A program made the translations under genes and the position numbers. This document shows, one piece after another, positions 1 to 6,332 of a stretch of 18,270 nucleotides of DNA. Every line of letters begins with the position of its first letter. The first letter of the stretch is position 1. The notes under the pieces were generated by a model that saw nothing but the letters and a program-made list of their open reading frames with translations, was not told where the DNA came from and ran no database searches. Where the stretch lies: NCBI GenBank assembly GCA_964542055.1, contig CAZITB010000053.1, positions 1 through 18,270 on the forward strand. The letters are read 5' to 3'. The DNA comes from CAZITB01 sp964542055 (GTDB lineage Bacteria > Planctomycetota > Phycisphaerae > Sedimentisphaerales > CAMDDF01).

Positions 1-2
1 GT

Positions 3-983
3 TTTTACACCGGCCGCGGCAAGACATGGACCGTTTTATATGTAAATGGAATCGGAAGCATAATAAATATCTTTCTTGATTACGTCCTGATTTTTGGGAA
101 ATTCGGTTTACCCGAGATGGGAATAACCGGTGCAGCATTGGGAACTGTTATCGCTGGCTACATTGTAGCAATTCTTTTCGCTGTTCTGTTTTTTCAGCCA
201 AAATATGAACAGGAATTCGCAACTGCTTCTGGAACCGCTTTTGATATTCGTTTGATAAAAAGAATCCTGAATTTCGGGTTTCCATCAGGTCTGCAGTTTT
301 TCCTCGATATGCTCTCATTTACGCTATTTGTCGGCTTTATCGGTAGGATAGACCCGATTGCGCAAACTGCATCGAGCATGACTTTCAGCATCAATATGCT
401 CGCGTTTTTGCCTATGATAGGTATGGGAAATGCGGTAGGGATACTGGTCGGCAGATCCCTGGGGGCCAACGACCCCCAGCTTTCTCAGCGTTCCACCTTT
501 TCTGCTTTCCACCTTTGTTTTCTTTATATGACAACAGTTTCCATTCTTTTCCTGACGACACCTGATTTCCTTTTAAGTGCTTTCCGGTCCACCGAAAACC
601 TTGAGCAGTACCTTGCTGTTCAAGAAATTGCATCCCGTCTGTTAATCTTTCTGGCGATCTTCTGCATGTTTGACACAGGAAATATCATCTTTTCAGCAGC
701 ATTGAAAGGTGCAGGCGATACAAAATTTGTGATGTACATGTCGGTTTTTCTTCATTGGCTGCTGCTTGTGCTTCCGGCATATCTGCTTGTCAAATTCGAA
801 GTAAAAAATGCGCTTTACCTGTGCTGGGTTTCAGCGGCGGTTTTTGTAGGTGTTCTTGCAGTCTGTTATTTCTGGCGGTTTATGGGCGGAAAATGGAAAC
901 AGATGCGGGTAATTGAAAAAACTCCCACACTGGTACAGTTCCCGGTTGTGCCCGATACCCAAACCGCAGAAACAGATTATTGA
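3..983 (+). CDS. MATE family efflux transporter, 5'-truncated
   Basis: This is the C-terminal part (about 326 residues) of a multidrug and toxin extrusion (MATE/NorM-type) cation antiporter of the inner membrane. The frame is open from the first complete codon at base 3, so the start lies outside the window and the first internal ATG at 117 is not the real start. Family-typical segments are the NIFLDYVLIF stretch followed by PEMGITGAALGT (the MATE repeat hinge), and later AALKGAGDTKF near the end of the second repeat. Several hydrophobic helices follow one another with short loops. Full MATE proteins have about 450 residues, so roughly 120 are missing. The stop TGA (981-983) directly abuts the stop codon of the convergent glmS gene with no spacer. 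Substrate cannot be told from sequence. Confidence 0.93.
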   Translation, partial: FYTGRGKTWTVLYVNGIGSIINIFLDYVLIFGKFGLPEMGITGAALGTVIAGYIVAILFAVLFFQPKYEQEFATASGTAFDIRLIKRILNFGFPSGLQFFLDMLSFTLFVGFIGRIDPIAQTASSMTFSINMLAFLPMIGMGNAVGILVGRSLGANDPQLSQRSTFSAFHLCFLYMTTVSILFLTTPDFLLSAFRSTENLEQYLAVQEIASRLLIFLAIFCMFDTGNIIFSAALKGAGDTKFVMYMSVFLHWLLLVLPAYLLVKFEVKNALYLCWVSAAVFVGVLAVCYFWRFMGGKWKQMRVIEKTPTLVQFPVVPDTQTAETDY

Positions 984-2834
984 TTATTCTACAGTGACGC
1001 TTTTAGCAAGGTTTCTTGGCTTATCAACGTCATGGCCACGCAGTACCGCAGCATGATATGCAAGCAGTTGAAGCGGTATCACAGTAACCAGCGGCTGGAG
1101 CGGTTCAGGGGCGTCAGGAACATAAATTACGTGGTCAGCGAATTGTTCAATATCCTGATCGCCTTCGGTGGCCACAACAATTGTTCTACCGTTACGAGCC
1201 CTTACTTCCTGAATGTTTCCGATTATCTTATCGTACTGTGAACATTTGGTTGCGATAAATACAACCGGCATCTGATCTGTAATCAGTGCAATAGGACCGT
1301 GTTTCATTTCCGCTGCCGGCAAACCTTCTGCATGGATATAGCTGATTTCTTTGAGCTTAAGCGCACCCTCTAATGCGACCGGGTAATTGAAGCCTCTACC
1401 AAGAAACAGCCAGTTTTCTTTATCGATATTTGCCTCAGCAATCGCCTTGATTGCACTGGATTGAGTAAGTACTTTTTTGATTTTATCAGGAATTTTCGCC
1501 AGTTCTTTAATTAGATACGAGGACTGCTCTGCAGACATATGTCTTCTTCTTGCCAGCTCGATTGCAAGCATCGTCAATACCGCAACTTGCGCGGTGAAAG
1601 CCTTTGTCGAAGCAACACCGATTTCCGGCCCGACACGCAAATAAATCCCAGCATCAGTCATTCTCGCTATCGTCGAACCTACCACATTAACCACGCCCAA
1701 TACTCGGGCGCCTCTTTCTTTGGCTTGCTCGATTGCCGCTAATGTATCAGCGGTTTCACCCGATTGGCTTATCGCGATAACTGTCGTACCTTCTTCGATT
1801 ACCGGGTTGCGGTATCGAAATTCGCTTGCGTATTCAACTTCGGAGGTTATTCTGGCTAGCTGTTCGAATAAAAATTCACCTACCAAACCTGCATGCCATG
1901 CTGTTCCGCAAGCAGTCAAAATAATTCTCTTGGTCTTGGTCAGATCGCGGTAATATTTTTCCACTCCGCCAAGAATCACCCGGCCGTTCTTTGTATCGAG
2001 ACGTCCGCCGATACAGGTACTTATACATTCAGGCTGTTCGAAAATTTCCTTGAGCATATAATGGCTGAAACCATCGAGCTCGATCTGATCGAGCGAATAT
2101 TCAATTTCTTTAAGTTCCTTGCGTACATCAATATTTTCCACGGTTTTCGTTTTGAAACCGTCGGGCGAAATAATCGCCATTTCATTATCTGAGAGATATA
2201 TCGCCTGTGAAGTATGTTCAACAATTGCCGCTGCGTCAGAAGCGACTATGTACTCATTTTTGCCGACACCCAGAATCAGCGGCGAACCTTTTTTGGCGCA
2301 TATCAAAGTCTCCGGATAATCTGAAGACAAGATCGCCAGCCCGTAAGTCCCTACAAACTCATTGAGGGCTTTCTGGACTGCCCATTCAAAATTATCCCGA
2401 CCTTTTCCGGAATCCGCTATTGAATAAAAATACCCGATCAGGTTCGCTATCACTTCTGAATCTGTATCACTTCGAAATTTTATCCCCTGCGACTGAAGCC
2501 AGGTCTTGAGCGTTCCGTAGTTTTCGATAATTCCATTGTGAACTATCGCAATTTTTTCTGTATAATCAACGTGCGGATGTGCATTTATCTGGTTTGGCTC
2601 ACCATGAGTGGCCCATCTTGTGTGGCCAATACCAATAGTCTGGTCAGACTTAGGTTTTTCAAGCAGATCTTCCAAAACGCTGATACGTCCTGCAGATTTC
2701 TTGACCTGTAAAGCACCAGATTCGAGCAGTGCAACACCCGCTGAATCATATCCCCTGTATTCGAGCCTTTTCAATCCTTCGATCAATATAGGCTGAGCGA
2801 TTTTCTTCCCTAAATAAGCAACTATACCGCACAT
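984..2834 (-). CDS. glmS: glutamine--fructose-6-phosphate aminotransferase (isomerizing)
   Basis: GlmS makes glucosamine-6-phosphate from fructose-6-phosphate and glutamine in the cytoplasm, the first committed step to UDP-GlcNAc for peptidoglycan and lipopolysaccharide. The 616-residue protein has the usual length. It begins MCGIVAYLG, placing the nucleophile Cys2 of the class II glutamine amidotransferase domain (about 1-240, with the RGYDSAG and HTRWATHG motifs). Two SIS sugar-isomerase domains follow (about 290-430 and 460-600; SQSGETADT and the EGALKLKEISYIHAEG region). The C-terminus DKPRNLAKSVTVE is the canonical tail that closes the active site. GGAG lies 5 nt before the ATG. I see no glmS ribozyme in the upstream 437 bases, as expected outside Firmicutes. 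The gene appears monocistronic and convergent with the MATE gene. Confidence 0.98.
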   Translation of the reverse strand: MCGIVAYLGKKIAQPILIEGLKRLEYRGYDSAGVALLESGALQVKKSAGRISVLEDLLEKPKSDQTIGIGHTRWATHGEPNQINAHPHVDYTEKIAIVHNGIIENYGTLKTWLQSQGIKFRSDTDSEVIANLIGYFYSIADSGKGRDNFEWAVQKALNEFVGTYGLAILSSDYPETLICAKKGSPLILGVGKNEYIVASDAAAIVEHTSQAIYLSDNEMAIISPDGFKTKTVENIDVRKELKEIEYSLDQIELDGFSHYMLKEIFEQPECISTCIGGRLDTKNGRVILGGVEKYYRDLTKTKRIILTACGTAWHAGLVGEFLFEQLARITSEVEYASEFRYRNPVIEEGTTVIAISQSGETADTLAAIEQAKERGARVLGVVNVVGSTIARMTDAGIYLRVGPEIGVASTKAFTAQVAVLTMLAIELARRRHMSAEQSSYLIKELAKIPDKIKKVLTQSSAIKAIAEANIDKENWLFLGRGFNYPVALEGALKLKEISYIHAEGLPAAEMKHGPIALITDQMPVVFIATKCSQYDKIIGNIQEVRARNGRTIVVATEGDQDIEQFADHVIYVPDAPEPLQPLVTVIPLQLLAYHAAVLRGHDVDKPRNLAKSVTVE

Positions 2835-3047
2835 ATTAACTCCACATTTAAATTCATTTCATACAAAGTATCGTCAATAAGTCCTTGTAGCATAACGAAA
2901 TAACAGGGCCATTTTAAAGAAATGCGGTTAATAATTACAGATAAAAATGCAAAAAAAAGAAATTTAAGGATGTTTCCCAATGCCTCTCGCTTTAGGCGGT
3001 CCACTTACTGAAGATAATAAATATTTCTAATATTTCTTAAAAAAAAT
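2835..3047. other. gene-free region, glmS 5' flank
   Basis: This AT-rich stretch is the left half of the 437-base gap between glmS and the RNase HII-like gene. It holds the glmS leader and presumably its promoter, but I could not pick out convincing minus-strand boxes. A small GCCT/AGGC hairpin lies near 2977-2995. A 60-codon minus-strand reading frame that overlaps the glmS start has no protein-like features I recognise. Nothing else is apparent. Confidence 0.5.
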
Positions 3048-3076
3048 TTGTCATTTAAAAATGTCAGACGTATAAA
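3048..3076 (+). promoter_or_regulatory. sigma-70-type promoter of the orphan small RNA
   Basis: TTGTCA at 3048-3053 and TATAAA at 3071-3076 are separated by exactly 17 bases, one of the best housekeeping promoter matches in the window. Transcription would begin near 3083. It is 190 bases upstream of the next gene, and a strong terminator lies between, so it appears to serve a short RNA rather than the downstream coding sequence. Confidence 0.7.
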
Positions 3077-3082
3077 TAAGTA

Positions 3083-3197
3083 GAAGCCTGTTAATTTTAT
3101 AGGCCTAAGCCAAAAGAGGCCATTTAGCTTTGTTTGGCGGTTTGGCCCTGAAATTAACAGTGAAATAGGCGGTAGGTAAAACTATCGCCTATTTTTT
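3083..3197 (+). ncRNA. putative structured small RNA (orphan, about 115 nt)
   Basis: A short transcription unit lies between a clear promoter and a clear terminator. Its core is closed by a perfect 10-bp inverted repeat, CTGTTAATTT at 3088-3097 with AAATTAACAG at 3151-3160, which can be extended by a U.G and an A-U pair. The enclosed 50 or so nucleotides are rich in GGCC and GCCAAA/TTTGGC elements. One fold pairs GGCC 3102-3105 with GGCC 3144-3147 and GCCAAA 3109-3114 with TTTGGC 3133-3138. An alternative pairs GGCC 3102-3105 with the nearby GGCC at 3118-3121. No convincing start codon with a ribosome site is present. I do not recognise it as 6S RNA, SRP RNA, tmRNA, RNase P RNA or a known riboswitch. 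It could be a stand-alone sRNA or an attenuating leader for the gene starting at 3272. Confidence 0.55.
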
Positions 3198-3198
3198 T
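3164..3198 (+). terminator. rho-independent terminator of the orphan RNA
   Basis: AATAGGCGGTAG (3164-3175) pairs with CTATCGCCTATT (3181-3192) around a 5-6 nt loop. This gives a 12-bp stem containing one G.U pair, and the run of T continues to 3198. It is a strong intrinsic terminator on the plus strand. It lies 70 bases before the RNase HII-like gene and cannot serve glmS, which points the other way. Confidence 0.85.
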
Positions 3199-3271
3199 TG
3201 CGCATAATTGCCATTGCTCTAAAGTTAAATATTCGTATAATATGCCTTTGATAATACCATAAGGGAGCGTG

Positions 3272-4231
3272 ATGGCAGTTTTAGTAGGAATAGATGAAGC
3301 GGGTTATGGCCCATTGCTGGGGCCTTTAGTGATCTCAATGTCCGTTTTCCAATTGCCTGATAAGTCTTTAAATAAGGATCATTGGAAGGTCCTGAAAGCT
3401 GCCGTCGCAAAAGATAAAAAAAACCTTGCGGGTCGTCTTCTTATAACTGACAGCAAAAAGGCCTATAACTCTGTCGTCGGCATTGAACACCTCCAGCGGA
3501 CGGTTTTAAGCTTTTTATTCTGCAAAAATAAAATGCCCGCCAATATCTACGATATAATGGGAATTCTCTGCCCAGAATGCCTAAACAGGGTCATCGAATA
3601 CCAGTGGTATAAAGATATTCGCCAGTGCCAGCTTAGCTTTGATTTCGATTCCATAAATTTATCTACTTCTGTTCTAAACAGGACTCTCAAAAAAGCCAGC
3701 TATGACATTTTGGAATTGCAAAGTTTCTGCCTGGACGTGAAATATTTTAATAATCAAATTTCAGTAACAAATAACAAAGCAGTGGTATCTTTCACTTCTA
3801 TTTGCAGATTCATCTCTCAATGTTTTCAAAAGTACGGCGATGATAATCTGCAGATCATAATAGATCGCCAGGGGGGACGAATCGATTACACCGGTCAGCT
3901 AATGACAATGTTTCCCGATTGTGAAGTTGCAGTTCTTAAGCAAAGCCCCAAATTAAGCAGCTACATGCTTGTAAGTAACGGGAAAAAAATGAAAATTCAT
4001 TTTGTTGTAAAAGCCGATGATTACCATTTACCAGTTGCACTTGCTTCGATGACAAGCAAGTACCTTCGAGAATTGCTTATAGAGCAACTAAACCGTTATT
4101 TCTTAGCCCACCATCCCCAGCTTAAAACCACCGCTGGATATTGGAATGACGGGAAAAGATTCATCAAAGAAATAAATGAACATTGCCCGCAGGTCAAATA
4201 CGACAATTCGCACTTAATTCGAAAAAAATAA
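3272..4231 (+). CDS. divergent ribonuclease HII-like protein
   Basis: This is a probable cytoplasmic RNase H-fold nuclease of the HII type (cleavage of RNA in RNA/DNA hybrids), 319 residues. The N-terminus GIDEAGYGPLLGPLV matches the RNase HII signature and places catalytic D8 and E9. IIIDRQGG supplies a likely third acid at D198. KADDYHLPVALASMTSKYLRE (D249/D250) resembles the family's KGD...ASIxAKxxRD helix. Classical RNase HII has about 200 residues; here about 120-130 extra residues sit between the DSKK motif (60-63) and D198, and they include Cys84, Cys100, Cys103 and Cys119. I prefer the ATG at 3272 to the GTG at 3269 because AAGGGAG (3261-3267) is then 4 nt away. The stop codon lies inside the stem of the following terminator. 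Activity on ribonucleotides in DNA is inferred from fold similarity only. Confidence 0.75.
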   Translation: MAVLVGIDEAGYGPLLGPLVISMSVFQLPDKSLNKDHWKVLKAAVAKDKKNLAGRLLITDSKKAYNSVVGIEHLQRTVLSFLFCKNKMPANIYDIMGILCPECLNRVIEYQWYKDIRQCQLSFDFDSINLSTSVLNRTLKKASYDILELQSFCLDVKYFNNQISVTNNKAVVSFTSICRFISQCFQKYGDDNLQIIIDRQGGRIDYTGQLMTMFPDCEVAVLKQSPKLSSYMLVSNGKKMKIHFVVKADDYHLPVALASMTSKYLRELLIEQLNRYFLAHHPQLKTTAGYWNDGKRFIKEINEHCPQVKYDNSHLIRKK

Positions 4232-4260
4232 GTGGCTTACACGTTTGCATAAGCCACTTA
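4229..4260. terminator. bidirectional-type terminator between convergent genes
   Basis: A perfect 11-bp inverted repeat, TAAGTGGCTTA (4229-4239) and TAAGCCACTTA (4250-4260), has a 10-nt loop. The A run at 4222-4228 provides a U tract on the minus-strand transcript, so it terminates the DUF378 gene best. On the plus strand it follows the RNase HII-like gene but has no T run. The plus-strand stop codon (4229-4231) is the first triplet of the stem. Confidence 0.8.
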
Positions 4261-4282
4261 CCCCCGAACAGTTTCTAAAAAT

Positions 4283-4543
4283 TTATACTGGATGGGCTGT
4301 TGTTCCAGTAGATCCATATTGTAAATGCCATCTTTTAAGAATTGCCTTTATTCCGGCAAGTTCATAAACAGCTGACAATCCGACAAGTATGTAAACGATT
4401 CTGCTTAAAATTGTGAATTCTCCAAAGAGAAACGAAACTAGGTTAAATCCAAAGATTCCAACCAAACCCCAGTTCAATCCTCCAATGACAAGCAAAACCC
4501 AAACTATCACGTCAACAGTTTTCATTGCTTTATTATCATTCAT
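4283..4543 (-). CDS. DUF378 small membrane protein
   Basis: This is a small integral membrane protein of 86 residues of the DUF378 family (YuzA-like), of unknown function. The signature is the VDVIVWVLLVIGGLNWGLVG segment (about residues 10-29), followed by a second stretch FNLVSFLFG and a third hydrophobic segment ILSRIVYILVGLSAVYELAG (about 46-65) that ends with a basic helix. The C-terminal tail is short and polar. An AAGGAG ribosome site sits 8-9 nt upstream of the ATG. The gene is monocistronic with its own recognisable promoter and terminator. Members often occur singly in genomes, so context does not reveal a role. Confidence 0.88.
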   Translation of the reverse strand: MNDNKAMKTVDVIVWVLLVIGGLNWGLVGIFGFNLVSFLFGEFTILSRIVYILVGLSAVYELAGIKAILKRWHLQYGSTGTTAHPV

Positions 4544-4586
4544 GGCTAATCTCCTTTATCTAAACAAAAAAATTGTTTTCTATTGT

Positions 4587-4616
4587 TTTATACGTAATTA
4601 AGGCAGTAAATGGCAA
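4587..4616 (-). promoter_or_regulatory. promoter of the DUF378 gene
   Basis: Read on the minus strand, TTGCCA (4616-4611) and TATAAA (4592-4587) are separated by 18 bases. Transcription would start near 4580, about 37 bases before the ATG. Confidence 0.6.
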
Positions 4617-4631
4617 CTATTTTATGATTTT

Positions 4632-4663
4632 TTGCTGTAATCAGCGGGCAAAAACGGTATAAT
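4632..4663 (+). promoter_or_regulatory. possible promoter of the Clp-N protein / tRNA-Arg unit
   Basis: A perfect TATAAT lies at 4658-4663, 64 bases before the Clp-N start. The best upstream hexamer is TTGCTG at 4632-4637, but at 20 bases the spacing is long. The -10 box is convincing; the -35 box is weak, so an activator may be involved or the -35 may be elsewhere. Confidence 0.4.
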
Positions 4664-4726
4664 TTGTCAGTACCTGATTGAAGTTTTGGGATGAAAAACG
4701 CAATAATATTTTAATGGAGAGACAGG

Positions 4727-5182
4727 ATGTTTGAAAGATACTCAGAAAACGCCCGTAAGGTAATGGAAAGGGCCTATCACGAGGCTCAGAGAATGAGAGA
4801 TGACCACATCGGCACCGAGCATATTCTGCTGGGGCTGTTGGAAGTAAAAGAAGGTTTCGCTTACGATATTCTGGAAAAAGAAAATATTAGTATCAAATTT
4901 GTCAGAGATGAACTCATAAAAGTGGCAAACAAGGTTTTTGTCAGCGATGAATACGAAGATGTTCTCATTCACCGCACATTGCATGCGCAAACAGTTATAA
5001 ATGACGCCGTAAAAGAAGCCAGAATGCTAAAAAGCACCACTATCGGCACAGAGCACCTGCTTTTAGGGCTGCTGTATGAAAATGAAGGCCTCGGAGCCAA
5101 AGTTATCCAGAATCTAGGCTTAAAACTCGACGATGTCCGCAAAGACGTCCTCGATTGTATCGAAAAAGCCGCAAAAGCTTAA
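4727..5182 (+). CDS. stand-alone double Clp N-terminal domain protein
   Basis: This 151-residue cytoplasmic protein consists only of the two-repeat Clp-N (R) domain found at the front of ClpC/ClpA-type unfoldases. Repeat one begins MFERYSENARKVMERAYHEA with DHIGTEHILLGLLE. Repeat two carries TTIGTEHLLLGLLYENEG followed by LGLKLDDVRKDVL. The N-terminus matches ClpC closely, yet no AAA+ module follows: a stop codon comes after EKAAKA and the next gene is a tRNA. It may act as an adaptor or substrate-docking partner of a ClpCP machine or compete with ClpC for adaptors; this is inference from the domain alone. AGAGACAGG precedes the ATG. The tRNA-Arg gene starts 7 nt after the stop, so both may share one transcript. 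Confidence 0.88.
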   Translation: MFERYSENARKVMERAYHEAQRMRDDHIGTEHILLGLLEVKEGFAYDILEKENISIKFVRDELIKVANKVFVSDEYEDVLIHRTLHAQTVINDAVKEARMLKSTTIGTEHLLLGLLYENEGLGAKVIQNLGLKLDDVRKDVLDCIEKAAKA

Positions 5183-5189
5183 AATATAA

Positions 5190-5263
5190 GCGTCCGTAGC
5201 TCAATTGGATAGAGCATTGGTCTTCGGAACCAAGGGTTGGGGGTTCAAGTCCCTCCGGGCGTA
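5190..5263 (+). tRNA. tRNA-Arg (anticodon UCG)
   Basis: A 74-nt cloverleaf folds cleanly. The acceptor stem GCGTCCG/CGGGCGT has two G.U pairs. The D stem is GCTC/GAGC. The anticodon stem TTGGT/ACCAA has the 7-nt loop CTTCGGA, giving anticodon TCG (reads CGA). The 5-nt variable loop is followed by the T stem GGGGG/CCCTC with loop TTCAAGT. The discriminator is A and CCA is not encoded. It begins 7 nt after the Clp-N stop codon. No T-rich terminator hairpin follows. Confidence 0.95.
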
Positions 5264-5280
5264 TTAATATTAAAAAAAAT

Positions 5281-5301
5281 TGTAGCTCAGTCAGGTTGAG
5301 A
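5281..5301 (+). pseudogene. tRNA D-arm-like fragment
   Basis: The sequence TGTAGCTCAGTCAGGTTGAG, 18 nt after the intact tRNA-Arg, looks like positions 7 to about 25 of a tRNA (G/T-TAGCTCAG, GG, GAG). The acceptor 5' strand is replaced by A/T and no anticodon or T arm follows; instead the methyltransferase ATG comes at 5304. It is probably the remnant of a second tandem tRNA. Its D loop differs from that of the intact gene, so it is not a simple duplicate. Its AGG/GAG bases are the only ribosome-site-like sequence before the next gene. Confidence 0.45.
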
Positions 5302-5303
5302 AT

Positions 5304-5945
5304 ATGTCATCCTTTTACTATATAGGTGCAGGCTTTGTTGGGTTTTTTTTTGTTCTCTTTATTGTCTGGCGGTATGCTTCATTTGGGTTGTCCATTCCCT
5401 GCCCAGCTTGGTTAGGCTGGCTGGTCGAACTGGATAATCCTGTATTTAGAAATAACAGTGCACGTTCCATTATAGAGAATCTGAGTTTGGAATCTGGGAT
5501 GAAGATATTAGATTTTGGCTGTGGACCTGGGCGGCTCACTATTCCAGTGGCCAAAGAGGTTGGCCCTACTGGGGAGGTAACGGCTTTTGATATTCAATCC
5601 GGAATGCTTAGTCGTGTGCACGCCAAGTCACAGGCTGAAAATCTGAATAATATTAACTTTATTCAAGGCAACATTGGTGAGGGGAAACTTGGTTTAAACA
5701 GATATGATAGAGTTTTATTGGTTACTGTTCTTGGAGAGATACCCAATAAAAAAGCTGCGATGATGGAAATATTTGATAGTTTGAAGCCGGGGGGAACGTT
5801 ATCCGTAACAGAGATTATTGCTGATCCACATTTTCAGCGACGGAGCAGTGTGACATCTGTTGCTGGATCTGTTGGTTTCAAAGAAAACCTTTTCATTGGT
5901 CATAGGTTGTCTTATACTATTCATTTTGAAAAACCAAAAAGGTAA
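5304..5945 (+). CDS. membrane-anchored class I SAM-dependent methyltransferase
   Basis: This 213-residue protein has an N-terminal transmembrane helix (about residues 5-23) and a cytoplasmic Rossmann-type methyltransferase domain. Motif I is ILDFGCGPG (68-76). The acidic end of strand 2 is AFDIQ (D96, binding the ribose of SAM). The motif III/IV region is DRVLLVTVLGEIP and post-I LKPGGTLSVTE lies near 160. The amphipathic SIPCPAWLGWLVELDNP segment after the helix probably lies at the membrane. The substrate is unknown; comparable short anchored enzymes could act on quinones, lipids or small molecules, but nothing here decides it. The upstream ribosome site is poor. It is followed after 29 nt by the zinc-ribbon gene and the two may be cotranscribed. 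Confidence 0.82.
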   Translation: MSSFYYIGAGFVGFFFVLFIVWRYASFGLSIPCPAWLGWLVELDNPVFRNNSARSIIENLSLESGMKILDFGCGPGRLTIPVAKEVGPTGEVTAFDIQSGMLSRVHAKSQAENLNNINFIQGNIGEGKLGLNRYDRVLLVTVLGEIPNKKAAMMEIFDSLKPGGTLSVTEIIADPHFQRRSSVTSVAGSVGFKENLFIGHRLSYTIHFEKPKR

Positions 5946-5974
5946 TTACAAGTGATAGTTTTCAAAGGATTGAA

Positions 5975-6298
5975 ATGAAGAAGTGTCCATTTTGTGCGGA
6001 AGAGATACAGGATCAAGCGATCAAATGTCGTTTTTGCGGAGAGTTTCTAAATAAGCCAATCCCGTCAGCCCAAAAGCAATCACATTTGCCATGGTATTTT
6101 TCAACCAACATAATCGTACTTGCATTTATGATTGTCGGTCCATTCGCTTTGCCATTGGTTATTTTCCATCCTAAGTACAAGCCTGCAACCAAAATAATCA
6201 TCACAGTTGCAGTAGTTGCTTTAACGGTTGGAATCTATATTTTCACACAGCGTCTATTAAATGAATTAACTCTCCAGTTAAGGCAAATTGGCTATTAG
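5975..6298 (+). CDS. zinc-ribbon membrane protein
   Basis: This 107-residue protein starts with a treble-clef-like zinc ribbon, C4-x2-C7-x10-C18-x2-C21 in the pattern CPFCAEEIQDQAIKCRFCGE. A polar linker (about 26-38) follows, then two hydrophobic segments (about 43-62 and 70-88) with a PKYKPATK turn between them, and a short tail. This is a common architecture of small uncharacterised membrane proteins whose ribbon may bind protein or nucleic acid, or just stabilise the N-terminus. AAGGA stands 5 nt before the ATG. It lies downstream of the methyltransferase, same strand, and probably in the same unit; no function can be named. Confidence 0.8.
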   Translation: MKKCPFCAEEIQDQAIKCRFCGEFLNKPIPSAQKQSHLPWYFSTNIIVLAFMIVGPFALPLVIFHPKYKPATKIIITVAVVALTVGIYIFTQRLLNELTLQLRQIGY

Positions 6299-6332
6299 TT
6301 TTAAAATAGTTTAATTAGATGGAGTAATAAAA

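Noticed and set aside
2822..3004. 60-codon minus-strand reading frame in the glmS leader
   Set aside because: It overlaps the glmS start, has no recognisable domain or good ribosome site, and AT-rich DNA opens such frames by chance.
2835..3268. glmS ribozyme or another known riboswitch upstream of glmS
   Set aside because: The structured element is on the opposite strand with a terminator pointing away from glmS, and glmS ribozyme core motifs are not seen.
5264..6332. Integrative element with att sites at tRNA-Arg
   Set aside because: No integrase, and I found no repeat of the tRNA 3' end (GGGTTCAAGTCCC) up to 6332; only the broken tRNA fragment hints at past insertion.
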